Shown here: piece after piece, positions 36,829-48,976 of the stretch
How the letters are laid out: every line of letters starts with the position of its first letter
Position numbering within the stretch: the first letter of the stretch is position 1
Assembly (NCBI GenBank): GCA_014904845.1
Contig: MU119256.1
Coordinates: 124,001 to 188,000 of the forward strand
DNA length: 64,000 bases
Direction of reading: 5' to 3'
From: Acephala macrosclerotiorum
Taxonomy: Eukaryota; Ascomycota; Leotiomycetes; Helotiales; Mollisiaceae
Notes under the pieces: model-generated
Told to the model about the DNA's origin: nothing
Seen by the model: the letters and a program-made list of their open reading frames with translations, nothing else
Databases searched by the model: none
Translations under genes and position numbers: made by a program

Positions 36829-39616
36829 TCAGAGATAAAGGATTTGATCCATTACTGCTGCGCAAGTAGGAAAGGCCAACTCAGCAGGAAGGCCCAAGCT
36901 GACGGCAACTGGACATTGGTCATTGAACCAAAAGAGCCATGTTTCGAAATCGATGTAGCCAGAATGATCAAAGTCAGTGGCAACAATTTCTTCCGACTGC
37001 TCTGTAAATACCATCACAAGGAGGTAGATCAGCACGCAGCACAGCACAATCCATCCGGCTGAATAAGCAAGAACGCTGCTAGCCACCGGTACGGTGTTTT
37101 GAATTTGGATTTCCGCACTGGATGTTGGCACCGTACTTCGAAATATCCCGAACATTGCTCGCTGCTTTGGTGGCCTGTTTGCCGTTTTCTCAAGCATGGC
37201 CGTCACAGCTTCTCCTTCTTTTGATTTTTGTTTCGACTTCGGACTTATGAGCTTCTTTTTCCCTCGGAAAGTCAATCCTTTGGTCAAAAGAGGGTTGGTT
37301 TGGCTTGTGGTCGGTAGTTCGAAGACCCCCTTGTCGGATTCGGCGATGGGTGGAGTTAGAGGAGGGGTAATTGGAGCTGTGTTCTTGCTAGTTCTTGAAA
37401 TTTCATTGATACTATCTGTATTGGAATCTTGTGGAAGTACATCGGGGTTCTCTGGAAGCTTCGGTGGTTTCGGAGGCGGTGTTGTGGGCCTTTGGAATTG
37501 GCTTTCGCTGGTCTGTTCGTTCACAAACACCCATGTATTTTGAGAATCTACATTGGCAATTAGCTTTGTTCACAAATTGAAGCGGGATGACAAAGTAGCT
37601 CACCTTCCCAGTATGAGATCCAACCTTCAGGCATATCCGGTGCTATCCATGCCTCAAATATCTGAGGTCGCCTAGACTTTCCGACAGAAGTTGGCGGATG
37701 TAGTGGGATGAGTAGTACGGAGCCAGCTTGTGCGAAGCGGCCACCCAATATGGACTGTTCTGTCTTTGCGATCTTTGCTTCTAGTTGTCTACACTCTGCT
37801 CCATAACGTTTCGCTAACGCTTGTCGTCGAATTTCCAGTCGGCGCTCAGCATTTCTCAAGATGTCGTTTTCCTTTAGGACTGCGTCCAAAGTCTCGGACT
37901 GCTTTCTCATCTCGTCTTTGCTTTTCTGCAACTGGATCTCCCATTGTTCACGGGCATGTTGATGCTCGCGTACCAACTCGGCCCTCATCTGATCGGATTT
38001 CTGTGCCGCTCTGTTGGCCGTTTCTATTTCGGTCTTTGAGGTATTCAGTTCGGATTCCATATTTTTGTGTTTCACCCCTTCCGCTTCCATAGCTTCTTTG
38101 AGCGATTGTAGCTCTCTAGTGAGCCTAAGATTCTCGCAGCAGGACGAGACTATCGTTATCTGTAGATTTTTGACCTCTTTCAGATGTTGGGCTTTAAGTT
38201 CTTCCTTTTCGTTTGAGGCCGCCTTCAAATCGGTCTCATACGAGGCCTTGATCCTCTTGATCTCTTTTGCATGATCGTCAGATTCCTTCTCCAGTCGTTT
38301 CAAATTGTCCAACGTCGCTTTAGATTCGGTTTGAAGACGCTTCTCAAATCCTCGCTCAAGCCCCTCAATCTCTTTTTCATATTCCTCGATTTCTTTCTTC
38401 AATTCCGATTTCAGCTTCGATTTCGCTTCAGCTTCAACTCGAAGACGAGACTCAAAGCTCTGGATCACTTGGTCTTTACGCTCCATTGATTGCCTCAACT
38501 GTCCACGATCAGACTCCACCTCACGCATCAAGGCGTGCAAACCCTGGATCATTTTGTCCTTATCCTGAATCTGTTCTCTCAAAGGCCCCACAGTCCGCTT
38601 CCAAGGCTCGAATCAACGTGTCCTTCTCCTCTAACCTCTCGCGCAATTCCACAGTCTCGTCGGTGGAGTGGAGCAATTCGCGTTCAACATGATCAAGATG
38701 TCCACGAAGTTGTTGGAAAAAGTTGTTAGGATCGCCTGAGGGCATGGGCTCCCTCGTTGCTGAGCTTGATGGTACTTCTAGTCTCGGTGTCCTGACTGCG
38801 TTGAGTTTTCGAGCTGGGTTCGCACTCTGTTCGCCTGGAGCATTATTCCTAAGTGTGTGCGTTGCAGCGACTAATACTCGTCGGTATGCTTGCGAATTCG
38901 TGATAACATCGTCGAATTCAAATTGTCGATCACTAATCACAGAGAAGGTTCGTTGGACTCCATTTGCTGACTCGAATGATTCCAGGAATGACTTGGCTGT
39001 GCGTACTTGTGGGTACAGTCCTCGAAGAGATTCGGTCCCATCTGCAGCGCTCTTGATGCATTTGGTAGCGCGATTGGTTTTGAATAATGGTACGATTTCT
39101 GCAATGGCTTTCCTAGAATAGTTGTTAGGACGATGTGAGGCTGGATAGGTTTGTACAGGATCAGGCTGCATACATTTGAAGTCCTTGCTGAAGAATAGCA
39201 ATAACATTATGCTGTCTATGAAGCTGTTCCAGCAGCTCTTTGAACTTATCATCCTTCCACACGACCTTGGATCGATCAGCAAAGTTGAGTTTCCGATCTC
39301 TATCTAATTTCGTAGCTAGGCCGCGTGTCTCGTTCTCAATACAGGATAGAGTTAATGTACAACCAGTGAGAGCAATGTCCAAAGCGGTTCGGATATCTGG
39401 GGTCAGGAGAGCTTCGAACAGAATTGTGTGTTCATCACTGACGAAAAGGCCGTGAAGTTGCGACAACGAGAGGGAGATGACCTTGGCCTCGGAGAAGATG
39501 TCGTGGACCGTTTTGGGTGCATCTTTGAATTTGTCTACAATGAAAAGTTGCTTCGCGGTAACTGCACAGGCGCCACTGAGACTTGCAACACTCGCTGAAA
39601 TTGAGAGGGGATCCAT
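36829..39616 (-). CDS. PigL_N-like domain, long coiled coil, WW-like motif and TM segment; one-base frameshift
   Basis: Exons 39616-39174, 39112-37604 and 37547-36829 encode about 890 residues if one extra base is ignored. Residues 1-150 (MDPLSISASVASLSGACAV, then HDIFSEAKVISLSLSQLHGL) match the fungal N-terminal domain found on NLR/STAND proteins (PigL_N/PF17111 type). A coiled coil of about 250 residues follows, rich in Lys, Glu and Arg. Next comes a WW-like motif (PEGWISYWEDSQNTWVF to QFQRP, second Trp replaced by Phe) split by an intron, a Pro-rich linker (PTTPPPKPPKLP), a basic stretch, one membrane helix (AGWIVLCCVLIYLLVMVF) and an EF-hand-like DFDHSGYIDFET. The frame breaks at a CCCC run at 38586-38589 (GGGG on the coding strand). 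Function unknown. Confidence 0.7.
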
Positions 39617-41152
39617 GATATTGTAGAATGCGCGACACCATTTGGATCTTATCGAAAGAAAATGGAATGTTAAAGACGCGTCTGAAGATGAGGACTATCG
39701 TTCGCAGTGCGCCTGACGAGTTGCCTGGTGTTGACTGCAGTTGCTATTGGCTTTCGCAAGGGGGCTTTGGGCTCCGCCACAGCCACAATCTTACATTTGT
39801 ACGATGGGCCTCTCAAACCACAGCCAAGCAGGGCGCGTTGATTACAGAACCCATCTCGGATTGGACACCGAACCGTTCCTGACTCCCAGCGCTTGACATC
39901 CTTTCATAGCAAAGCCGTATCAGATTCAGGAGAACGTGCTGTTGTGTCTCGCATTACCCCGCATCTGTATCTATCAGCACCCCGCGACCATAATTACTCG
40001 TCATTACATTTCTCACATCCCCTCAGTCTGTGTCGTAATATTGCTGGAGAATTGACTTCGCGACTCGGAAACTTGATTCTCGAGTCTCCTTCTTCGTCTG
40101 GTTTTTTTTCCTCAGCATCCCCATACAGGACTCCATAGCCTGACAGCCCTTCCAAGCATCAACTTCCCGAAAAAGTTCAGCCTGCGGTCACAACCCGGAA
40201 ATAGCCTCACGTCCCCAAACAGCTCCACCAAAAACCCCACGGGCTAGAACAATTCTAGAATCGATCACGATGACCAAGAGCTTACACTTGCTGCGACGTG
40301 CAACAAAGTGTTTGAAGAGGTTTTAGGCGACCAATGAATATGAGGGTGGATGGTGGGATGAAATTCGAACGAATCTGGCATTAAATCCCAAACATAATTC
40401 AGCATTTTGAACGATGCACTGATACAAAACAGGCTAGTTCTCAGAGAAAAATATTGCATGCTCAAGTTTTCAGAATGATCGGCAGGGTTTCTCGGATGAT
40501 GTGCATGGCATTCACGTATGTACTTCGAGGTTCAAAGCATCAGCGGCTTGTTTCCAATGTCCTGAAGGTATTTCGGGCTTCGCGTTCGGTTGAGAGCGGT
40601 TCTAGCTACTTATCTCGACCATTCGCATTCTTCAAGTTCATACTCGGAAAGCTAACCTCATTTTAAATTTCTCTGGTTCTGGCGACGGACAATGTCTGTC
40701 AGCGCCACAAATTCACCGCAGGCGCCACTAGTTTCCCTTTGCCGGGTCTGATATCACAGCACCTAATGTCAAATGTTTCGCGATTTCGGTTCTGGTTGTT
40801 AGTCTCATTACTAGATTTTAGAGACTCGCCAGATTGACACCCCACGCCGAGATCGATCAGCTGTTGTGGGGAAGAGGTTTGGTCCACGAGTTTTGAGGAG
40901 AATTTTCTATATATTCAGACCACACACTATTTATCCTTTCAGTTTATGCGAGTGATTCAACTAGTTAAGTACAAGTATTTTGTTATGCTTCAAGTCCATA
41001 CATCAGATCGAGCCTGCCACAACATTCAGGGGAATCTTCTCGCTAAACTCCTATAATAGCCGAGCTTCATCACCGATTGCCTCGCGGTTTTTCGACCCCG
41101 CCTCCTTTCATCATCTTTCAAATTTATCATAAGGTCTTTCTCGGATGAAGGA
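39617..41152. other. intergenic region, 1.5 kb
   Basis: This divergent spacer between the PigL_N gene and the SMP-30 relic contains only short ORFs without family features. Confidence 0.5.
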
Positions 41153-42500
41153 ATGAATACTTGCGTCAAGGAAATGCTGATTAGAGTCATAGTGTGGGCG
41201 GTCATCCTCAATCACGGGACAAGTGCCTCAACGCCTTTGGTGAGACCTTGCGGACTTGCCGGAGCGAATGCAGTTTGTATCAATCGCACAGAGTCGAACG
41301 CCCTTTCTAGAAACTTCTATCGAGCACCAATCAACATATCCATCGAACCTTCCGCGCAACTAAGTTTTGCAGAAACAGAAGGGTTCGAGGATATCGATCC
41401 TTCCTTTCACTTGTCACAAACGCCTCATTTATCATATGGAACGAAGCCCAAGGACTCTCATTTCTGACAGCCACCGCTTCGAGCATTTTTATTCATTCGA
41501 TTCTAGAAAGCTTTCATGATGGACCGGTATTTGTACCCACCACGAATGAATCTTTCTTCTAGGATCTCAGACCCAACATCCTCACAAAATGTCTTGAACT
41601 TGTCCGCATCACCACCCACTTTGGAATGTCGGACTGCAAGCCCACCAATATACTCAGCTGAAGGCGGCGTCTTCCACAATGGTCTCGTCTACTACAAAAC
41701 CAGTGGTCAGTGGTGGAAATGCCTCCTACCAAGCCTGTCCCTGAGTCTACACACTCAAAGCCACATCCGGGATCTCGACACCTTTGCTCAACAACTACTT
41801 CGGCTGGTCATTCAACGGCATCGGTGACTTGACTGTCGATCCCGTATACCACGACATCTGGTTCACAGACAACGCCTAAGGTTCGGCAACGGCGTCAACG
41901 AACACGCTCCCTTCTTGCCCTCTCAAACTTATAGATTCCGTCCTTCAATAGGCGACGTTTAAGCCGTTGAAGATAGCATGGGAGCACCGAATGGAATCTG
42001 TTTCGACCCGGATGGAAAGACGGTGTATATTTCTGACACGAACGGTGTTAATGCGAATGAAGTGCAGCAATATAGTGCGGGGTATCACGATTTCAATGTC
42101 ACGAAAAAGTATACTGCTTATGCTTTTGGTGTTGTTGAGAGTGCTATAGGGAGTCCGTACAGGGTGAATAAGAGACCGATTATTATGTCCCAAGACTGGA
42201 TCCCGGATGGGTTGAAGGTGTCGAGGGAAGGGCTTGTGGTGATTGGTTCTGGAACTTCGATTGATGTTTTAGATGCGGATAAGTTGTTGTTGCTCAGTAT
42301 CGTGACGAACTACACGGCGGTCAATGTCAATTAAGTTGGGAAGAAGCTTGATCAGTTGTGGATTGTGGGGGTTGGCGGGGGTTGGCGGGGTAAGTGCTGC
42401 GAAGGGTTGGATCTTCATGACCAGCCTTTGTACAGCTAGACCCAAGAGCATTGAAATTATACCGAAGATGAAGATGAATCCTCATCTGGTTGACAGTGTT
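41153..42500 (+). pseudogene. decayed SMP-30/gluconolactonase-like gene
   Basis: An ATG at 41153 opens a secretory-looking N-terminus (IVWAVILNHGTSAS). Beta-propeller blocks typical of fungal SMP-30/lactonase proteins follow in shifting frames: SRISDPTSSQNV near 41570, SAEGGVFHNGLVYY near 41660, FNGIGDLTVDPVYHDIWFTD near 41815, and then a 118-codon ORF from 41978 with GAPNGICFDPDGKTVYISDT, SQDWIPDGLKV and GLVVIGSGTSIDVLD. At least three stops or frameshifts break it, and the end degrades after VNVN at 42334 into a GGGGTTGGC duplication. Intact relatives are secreted or cytosolic lactone hydrolases. Confidence 0.7.
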
Positions 42501-44267
42501 TTGAATGTATGTGTTCGATTTTGACAGAGCAAGACCTAGCACCGAGTGGTTTGGCCAGACAAGCTGGACGAGCTCACTTAGGAGAACCCGAGAAGTCGAC
42601 AGCACAACTTTCCACGAATATGCATGCAATGTCGGAATATAATTCTTTACAACAAGATTAAGGATATGCAGTGAGATGTGCTCTGTTGGTGCGATGAGTT
42701 CTAGGAGTTCGCGAACATTTGGGAGGGTCGCGTCTACAATTTCACTGCCATTTCGGAATCGCCGTCTTGTCGTGAGATGATTCTCCACAGGAGAGTAATT
42801 GGAAGGGACGGAAAGTGACGCGGTCACGATGAGTTGCGGTTGATTTTGCACTCCACCACCCCACCCCCCATTTACTCTTAACAAGGAACTTGAAAAACTC
42901 TTCTTTTAACCCCGAACCGAAGTCCCGACCGACGAGGAAACACTGAAAACAATTGAATTGCGATCGCATTTTACGATCGCATTCTCCAGCTTTTATACTT
43001 TTTACTCTTATTTTAAATTCCTCGCAAGCTGAAGATCAACTCGCAACGCATACTTCGACTTTTAAAAGAAAGATAGCCTTTCGAAGACAGAGCCAGGTGA
43101 TGACTGAACCCAACTAGGTAACTTTTTTTCTTCGAATTTCCCCGAGGTTTCCCAATTAGTAAAATTTGAATTGTTCTTCCCCGTTATTACGAGGGAGAGC
43201 TAGTGGTGTGTGGGGGTGTGGAGATGTGTCACATGCCATTAGCGGCTACAGCAACCTCTAGCAACGTTTTCCAGATTGCCCATTTACCTCCTTTTGAATG
43301 ACCGGCTTGGGCAAACTCGTTCACAGAGCCTCGTTGAGCCCCCTGCGAACTCAAGGACATTGTCAGCACACCATCTCGATGTCTGAATTCACCAAACTCG
43401 TGCTCGAAGCACGGCCTCAGATCGACATCCTTTTCCCCATTTGGAAGAAAAATTACGAACCCAACAGAATGGTTGTCCCATCGTCGATCACACAGTGACA
43501 CTGCAGTGCAACTCCCTTTCAGTTTGAGTGCGAAACCATTACCAGAACGCCACAAAGTGTGCGGCCAGGATTTCTATTTTGGCGTTTCAAATTGCAACCC
43601 ACCATTTTGTTCCTCCTCAAGCCTCAATACATCCCATGTTCAAGCAGGAGAACTCCTTATCTCCAGGGTGTTGGAGAATTTCGGGCCGGATATGACACCC
43701 TTCTCCCGCGCCAGCCTACCAAGATCTGCAGGTCCGAGCACATCGTAAATGCTCTGATATTGTTGTCTAAGCCTATTTTCCCCCTTGCAAAGTGCACGGG
43801 CTGAGCGGAGATACTTTTAGCGTTACACCTGCAGAGCCTCCCTTGTCGTATCAAAACGCTTCCCATACCCCGCTTTGCGCAAGGCTGTGGGATGCGATTC
43901 CATGTTTGCAGCCCCCAAAGCCCCCCTGGATCTTGCATCAATTTGGAAAGGTGGCTGAAATGGTTTTCGAAGGAGTCTCAAAATGTTGTTGGTGTTTCCA
44001 CACTCTCATGCACTTCGCCTTTCAATACCCTTTTGTAGCACGACACATGGGGGCATCTTCTCCTCGCTGAAGGAAAATGGGGGCTGGACTTGGACAAGCA
44101 TGTCGATCCCCGAAGAATCAAACAGTCTCTCGATCCGGGTTGCGCTTTTGAAAGCATGGACTTGCCAGCATAAGAACATCGCGTTCGTCCTTGGCCGGGA
44201 GCGACAAAAGAGGGACAGATTTTGACCGAGAATTCATCGTTTCGAGCAGCTTTTCATTGCCTACACA
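42501..44267. other. intergenic region, 1.8 kb
   Basis: The longest ORF touching this stretch (42327-42884, minus, 185 codons) overlaps the 3' end of the relic and has no recognisable motif. Other ORFs near 43229-44225 are also unsupported. Confidence 0.45.
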
Positions 44268-46235
44268 ATGTTCCCTAAGTTTTGTACGTTTGTTTTAAGC
44301 TGGATCATTGGTATCAGTTTTGTCTCTGCTGGTATCGCTCCACTAAGCGATGTCCCTCAACATCGCGATACTGCTTTTCGTCGATCCCTTTCTTCCCCAT
44401 CTCTCAAGCGCGATACAGTATACAAGAACAGCACCACTTTAGACAAGAGTTGGAATGGTGCCGAGTTACTTAGTTTGTACGTCCTTCGTGCATCTCCTCT
44501 GCCGCTCTTAACTTTTCGAATCTGTCGAGCTTATTTAACTTGGATTGTGATATAGTAAGGCCACACAGCAGAATGGCGACACCACCCTATTTGCCGGTGT
44601 GGATATTGTCTGCACGACATGCTACATCAAAGGCACAGCCAGTGCACAGCTGACGATGAATGGGAACTTCAACCTCACCCAAGCATTGCAGAACTTCACG
44701 TCTCAAATTGAGAATGATATCGACAACCTCGCAAACGCCACTGTTGTTGCTGTTGAGACGTATTTCGACAATGTGGTCTCGGATATTACTTCTCTCGACT
44801 TCAATTTGGATGACTACGACTTCCCAACAATCAATGCGACCTTCGATGTAGATATCCCTGACATTCCGGAATGTCAACTACTGGTCCAATTCGATGGGAT
44901 GGAACTCTACGTGGAGATTGACACGACGTTGTCTGGAGGCGCCACATATGATCTCAGCTTGTACAAATCGGAGACTGAGTTTGGTGTTTCTGTAGGCCAG
45001 GAGGAACTCGGAATTGTCGTCAACGTTGATTTGATCCTCAGCGCCGAAGCCGAGATTGATATCAGCAGCGGATTTCACATCAAACTCGATGATGGTGTCG
45101 CTATTAACCTCGCGCTTTTCAGCAAGAATATCTCTAGCATCACAATGTAAGCCAAGACATCTCATTTGTTCTTGGCTTCACTGACACTCTCTTTAGGAAC
45201 GGTGGCCATTTTGAGTTCCTTCCAGTGAAGATCCAGAGCGCTGGCGTCGTGCTTACTGCGCTCCTCCGAATCGGTCTGCAAGTGGGCATCAACGTCGCCG
45301 CTCCTCCACTAACTATCGAGCACATTCACGTTGGTACATTCAGCTCTGGCACCGAGGCTGGTATCTGGATGAACGTTGCCGAGTTCATCACGAATGTTAC
45401 ATCTGGTCCTACAGGTGACGGCACCAATTGCGACTTGATGGTCGAGGAAGTTTACTCGATGGCCATCGGGGCTCAGGCTGGTGCTACCTTAGCCATACTC
45501 GACCACACCTGGGGACCGACGCCAAATACGTCAACTGTGCTCTTCTACACAACACTTGCCAGTTCCTGCCTCGCAAATACGACTTCGACTAGCGCAGCAT
45601 TGACTGCCAGAGCTGTGGAAGCTACCGGCTTAACGACCACGACACTCATCAACTCGACCACATACACAGGCACCGGCTGCCTGTCCACAGGTTTGCTCAA
45701 TTGTCCAGTATCGCTACAAACGACATCGAAGTATACTGCAACAAGTACGCTCGTCACCTCCGTGCCATCAGGATCTACAGCAACATGGCCTGCAACAACG
45801 CAGAATTCTGTTGCCAGCACGATCGCATTTGGGACGAACGTCAAGAACTTGGAATCAACGAGTGGCACTCCTACGTCTTTTGTTCCGACTACGACTCCGA
45901 CGTCTGGAATCACTGGCGTCATTGATGGAGAGACGGGAGGAGTGAGTAACAAGATCATCATTGGTGTGAGTGTTGGCGTTGGTGTGCCTGTGTTGCTTGC
46001 GATTATTGCTGGTTCAATGTAAGTTTTCCCCTCCATGCCGACGATATTATCCGACATGTTCTGATTGAACTATTTGTGTAGCTTCTTCTGCAGGCGCAAG
46101 AGGTACAATGCTGTGCAGACTGGAGAGATTGTCTACACTCAACAAGCGCTGTCGCCTACTGAGCCGTACACTCCTGGATCTCAGATGTCGATAAAAAAGT
46201 CGCCTAGAGTTGGTGTCACCCAGAATCCGCGCTAA
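44268..46235 (+). CDS. secreted single-pass membrane glycoprotein of unknown function
   Basis: Four exons (44268-44476, 44556-45146, 45197-46018, 46082-46235) encode about 590 residues. Features in order: signal peptide (FCTFVLSWIIGISFVSAG); a Cys-paired extracellular region (VDIVCTTCYIKGTA) with many N-x-S/T sites; a Val/Ile/Asp-rich beta-like domain; a Ser/Thr-rich stalk (TSKYTATSTLVTSVPSGSTA) suited to O-mannosylation; a membrane helix (IIIGVSVGVGVPVLLAIIAG) in which intron 3 lies; a basic stop-transfer FFCRRKRYN; and a short cytoplasmic tail of about 45 residues. The architecture recalls wall-sensor or cell-surface proteins, but no named domain was recognised. All introns keep frame. Confidence 0.8.
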
Positions 46236-46427
46236 TTTTGATTTTATTTCTTGCAATGATTCTTGCAGTCATTTGTTTTGTTTAGTTGTCTTTTGTTTCG
46301 GGAATATTCAAGTGTAAAGTCATGAATCACGAAAGGTGGATTTAATGCCTTCGAAGTTTATTTCGGATTTTAGATTGGGGGGATTGACGATTGTTTGGCG
46401 TCATCTTGATTAAGAAATGAGCTCTTT

Positions 46428-46929
46428 CACGTGTCTTTTAGCTTATTTCAGCTATGAACGTACGCTGTCTGTTGTGCTTCCCTTCATGGGGCTAATGTTC
46501 CGCTCGATGGCACGTGACCGGATACTCTCACTAAATCTCCTTCCTTCCGAGCTCTTCCAAAATTACTTTGTACCGGAAAGTGAGACATATTTTCTTTCCG
46601 TTTACCTTCTGTTATAGGAAGCTCTGCTTCGTACAGCTTCAAATGATCAACATGTGCGTATTCAATTTCGCCCCTCGGCATCGCCAAAGCCGCCGTTCCC
46701 CCTTTCGCCTAAATACTACATAGCCGGGACCTTCCAGTCTTGGCACAAAAGCCGGGCGCCAACGATCGAACTTGTTTTTAAAGCCCGCTCTTGCGTCAAC
46801 TCTGGATGTCATCGCCCAATAGGTGCCAATGATTATCCCACGAGCAATGCATCATTCCATCCGACGTCTTCTGGAGGTCGGCATGGAAGAACTTAATCGA
46901 TGGATCTGCTTGCAACTCCCGAGGCACGT
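46428..46929 (+). promoter_or_regulatory. three CACGTG boxes upstream of the purple acid phosphatase
   Basis: CACGTG occurs at 46428-46433, 46511-46516 and 46924-46929 (CACGTGG), that is 630, 550 and 130 bases before the ATG at 47060. CACGTG is the core site of Pho4/NUC-1-type bHLH regulators that induce phosphatases under phosphate starvation. Use here is inferred. The rest of 46236-47059 holds no gene. Confidence 0.45.
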
Positions 46930-47059
46930 GGAGTTTGTCCGTCATCTGTTTTTAGGTTGCGGTGATTTGTGAAAAGTATATCATGGACCTCGAGGTCTTG
47001 CATCTTGCCACTTACTTCTACTCGTCCGCCAATACTTCCTCTCCTAGAGCTTCTACATC

Positions 47060-48698
47060 ATGCGTACCTTTCTTAATACAGTGAAAGGGCTTCCAGCCCT
47101 TGCTGGCTGCGCAATGGCTGCAGCAAGCTACCCTGCTATTCCTTCTGACTTGACAACCCCTGTCCAGCAACGACTTGCCATAAATGGCGCTAATGGTATG
47201 TTTTCTACTCAGACAATCCATAGATATTTTCCATGCTGACATTTCTCGCAGCCATTTCCGTGGGTTGGAACACATACGAGCAATTGACCAACCCATGCGT
47301 GCAATACGGCACCTCCAGCGATGCCCTCACCCTGGAAGCCTGCTCCACCAATTCAGTCACCTACCCCACCTCACGCACCTGGTCCAACGCAGTCACTCTC
47401 ACTGGCCTCTCTCCAGCAACCACCTATTACTACCAGATAGTATCGACCAACTCCAGTGTCGAACATTTCTTTAGTCCTCGAACAGCTGGGGACAAGACAC
47501 CTTTCACAATGAGTGCGGTCATTGACTTGGGAGTCTACGGAGCAGATGGGTATACTATCTCTATGGACGCTACGAAACGGGATACTATTCCTACCATTCA
47601 ACCGGCTCTCAACCATACCACTATTGGTCGTCTTGCTACCAATATTGATGATTACGAGCTAGTTGTTCATCCTGGAGATTTTGCGTACGCTGATGATGTA
47701 TGTCCCTCTTATGAGATGTTTCATGATTTCTCCCAAGACATCATTTAAAGGGTAATTGCTGACTACGCTTCCTTTAGTGGTACGAAAAACCCAAGAACTT
47801 GCTCGACGGCCTCAACGCATACGAAGCCATCCTCGAACAATTCTACGACCAACTCGCGCCCATCGCTGGCCGAAAAGCCTACATGGCCAGCCCCGGAAAC
47901 CACGAGGCCGACTGCGAAGAACTAGACTACACCACCGGTCTCTGCCCCACCGGCCAAAAGAACTTCACCGATTTCATGAACAGATTTGGAAACACGATGC
48001 CCACTGCCTTCGGATCCACGAGCTCAAACAGCACAGCGAAAATTTTGGCTAATAAAGCGCAGCAGCTTGCAAACCCGCCGTTTTGGTACTCTTTTGAGTA
48101 TGGGATGGTGCATGTTACGATGTTTGATACGGAAACGGATTTTGCAAATGCACCGGATGGACCGGATGGGAGTGCGGGTTTGAATGGAGGGCCATTCGGA
48201 ACCCCAAACCAACAACTCGAATTTCTGGAAGCTGATCTGGCTTCTGTTGACAGGAGTGTTACTCCTTGGCTTGTGGTCGGAGGCCATCGCCCTTGGTACT
48301 CAACTGGAGGAAGTGGCAATATCTGCTCTCCCTGCCAGACAGCTTTCGAGCCACTCCTGTACAAGTATGGTGTCGACTTGGCGATCTTTGGACACGTGCA
48401 TAATTCCCAGAGATTCGTGCCTACGAATAATAGCGTCGCTGATGCTGCTGGCATGAATAATCCCAAGGCTCCGATGTATATTGTAGCCGGTGGGGCGGGC
48501 AACATTGAGGGATTGAGTTCTGTGGGCACGAATGTGTCGTACAATGCTTTTGCATACGCTTCGGACTTCAGCTACGCTACGGTGAGCTTTAAGGATGCGA
48601 ATAATATGCAGGTGGACTTCATCAGGTCGTCGACTGGGGAAGTGTTGGATAGCTCGGTGTTGTATAAGACTCACTCGCAGGCATTTGTTGTACAATGA
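47060..48698 (+). CDS. secreted purple acid phosphatase
   Basis: Three exons (47060-47195, 47252-47697, 47778-48698) encode 500 residues. After a short N-terminal signal-like stretch comes the fibronectin-like purple acid phosphatase N-domain (AISVGWNTYEQL, then LTGLSPATTYYYQI). The dinuclear-metal motifs follow in order: AVIDLGVYG, GDFAYADDW (split by intron 2 after ADD), GNHE, GGHRPW and GHVHNSQR. A Cys-rich ICSPCQ and several N-glycosylation sites fit an extracellular enzyme like Aspergillus AphA. It hydrolyses phosphomonoesters in acid medium. With the gene at 763 this is the second acid phosphatase of the window, from an unrelated family. Confidence 0.92.
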
Positions 48699-48976
48699 GG
48701 GGCTCGGCGGACTTGAGATAAAATATACTATTCTATCTGTAATCTCGTGGCTGGCTTCGATGCCGTATTTGTCGTTCCTAAAAGAATTGAGGCGGGTTTC
48801 AGGCCTTGTGCGCTAGAGTTTCAGTGGTTGACGGCCTATGTTTTTAGCGATCGCTAACCCGCAGTCGCTAAAATATAAGGGTTCAAGCTTAGAGTACTTT
48901 TCACGGAACGAACGCTCTCCCTCAGCATCGCCAGTACTTCCTCATCCGTTAAACCATCTTTTCTCCTCCTAAATTA

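Noticed and set aside
42327..42884. 185-codon ORF on the minus strand
   Set aside because: It overlaps the antisense of the SMP-30 relic, shows no motif and has an atypical composition; probably chance.
43229..43804. Overlapping ORFs on both strands near 43.2-43.8 kb
   Set aside because: All frames are similarly open with no motif; no reason to prefer one.
47927..48544. 205-codon minus ORF
   Set aside because: It is the antisense shadow of the purple acid phosphatase.
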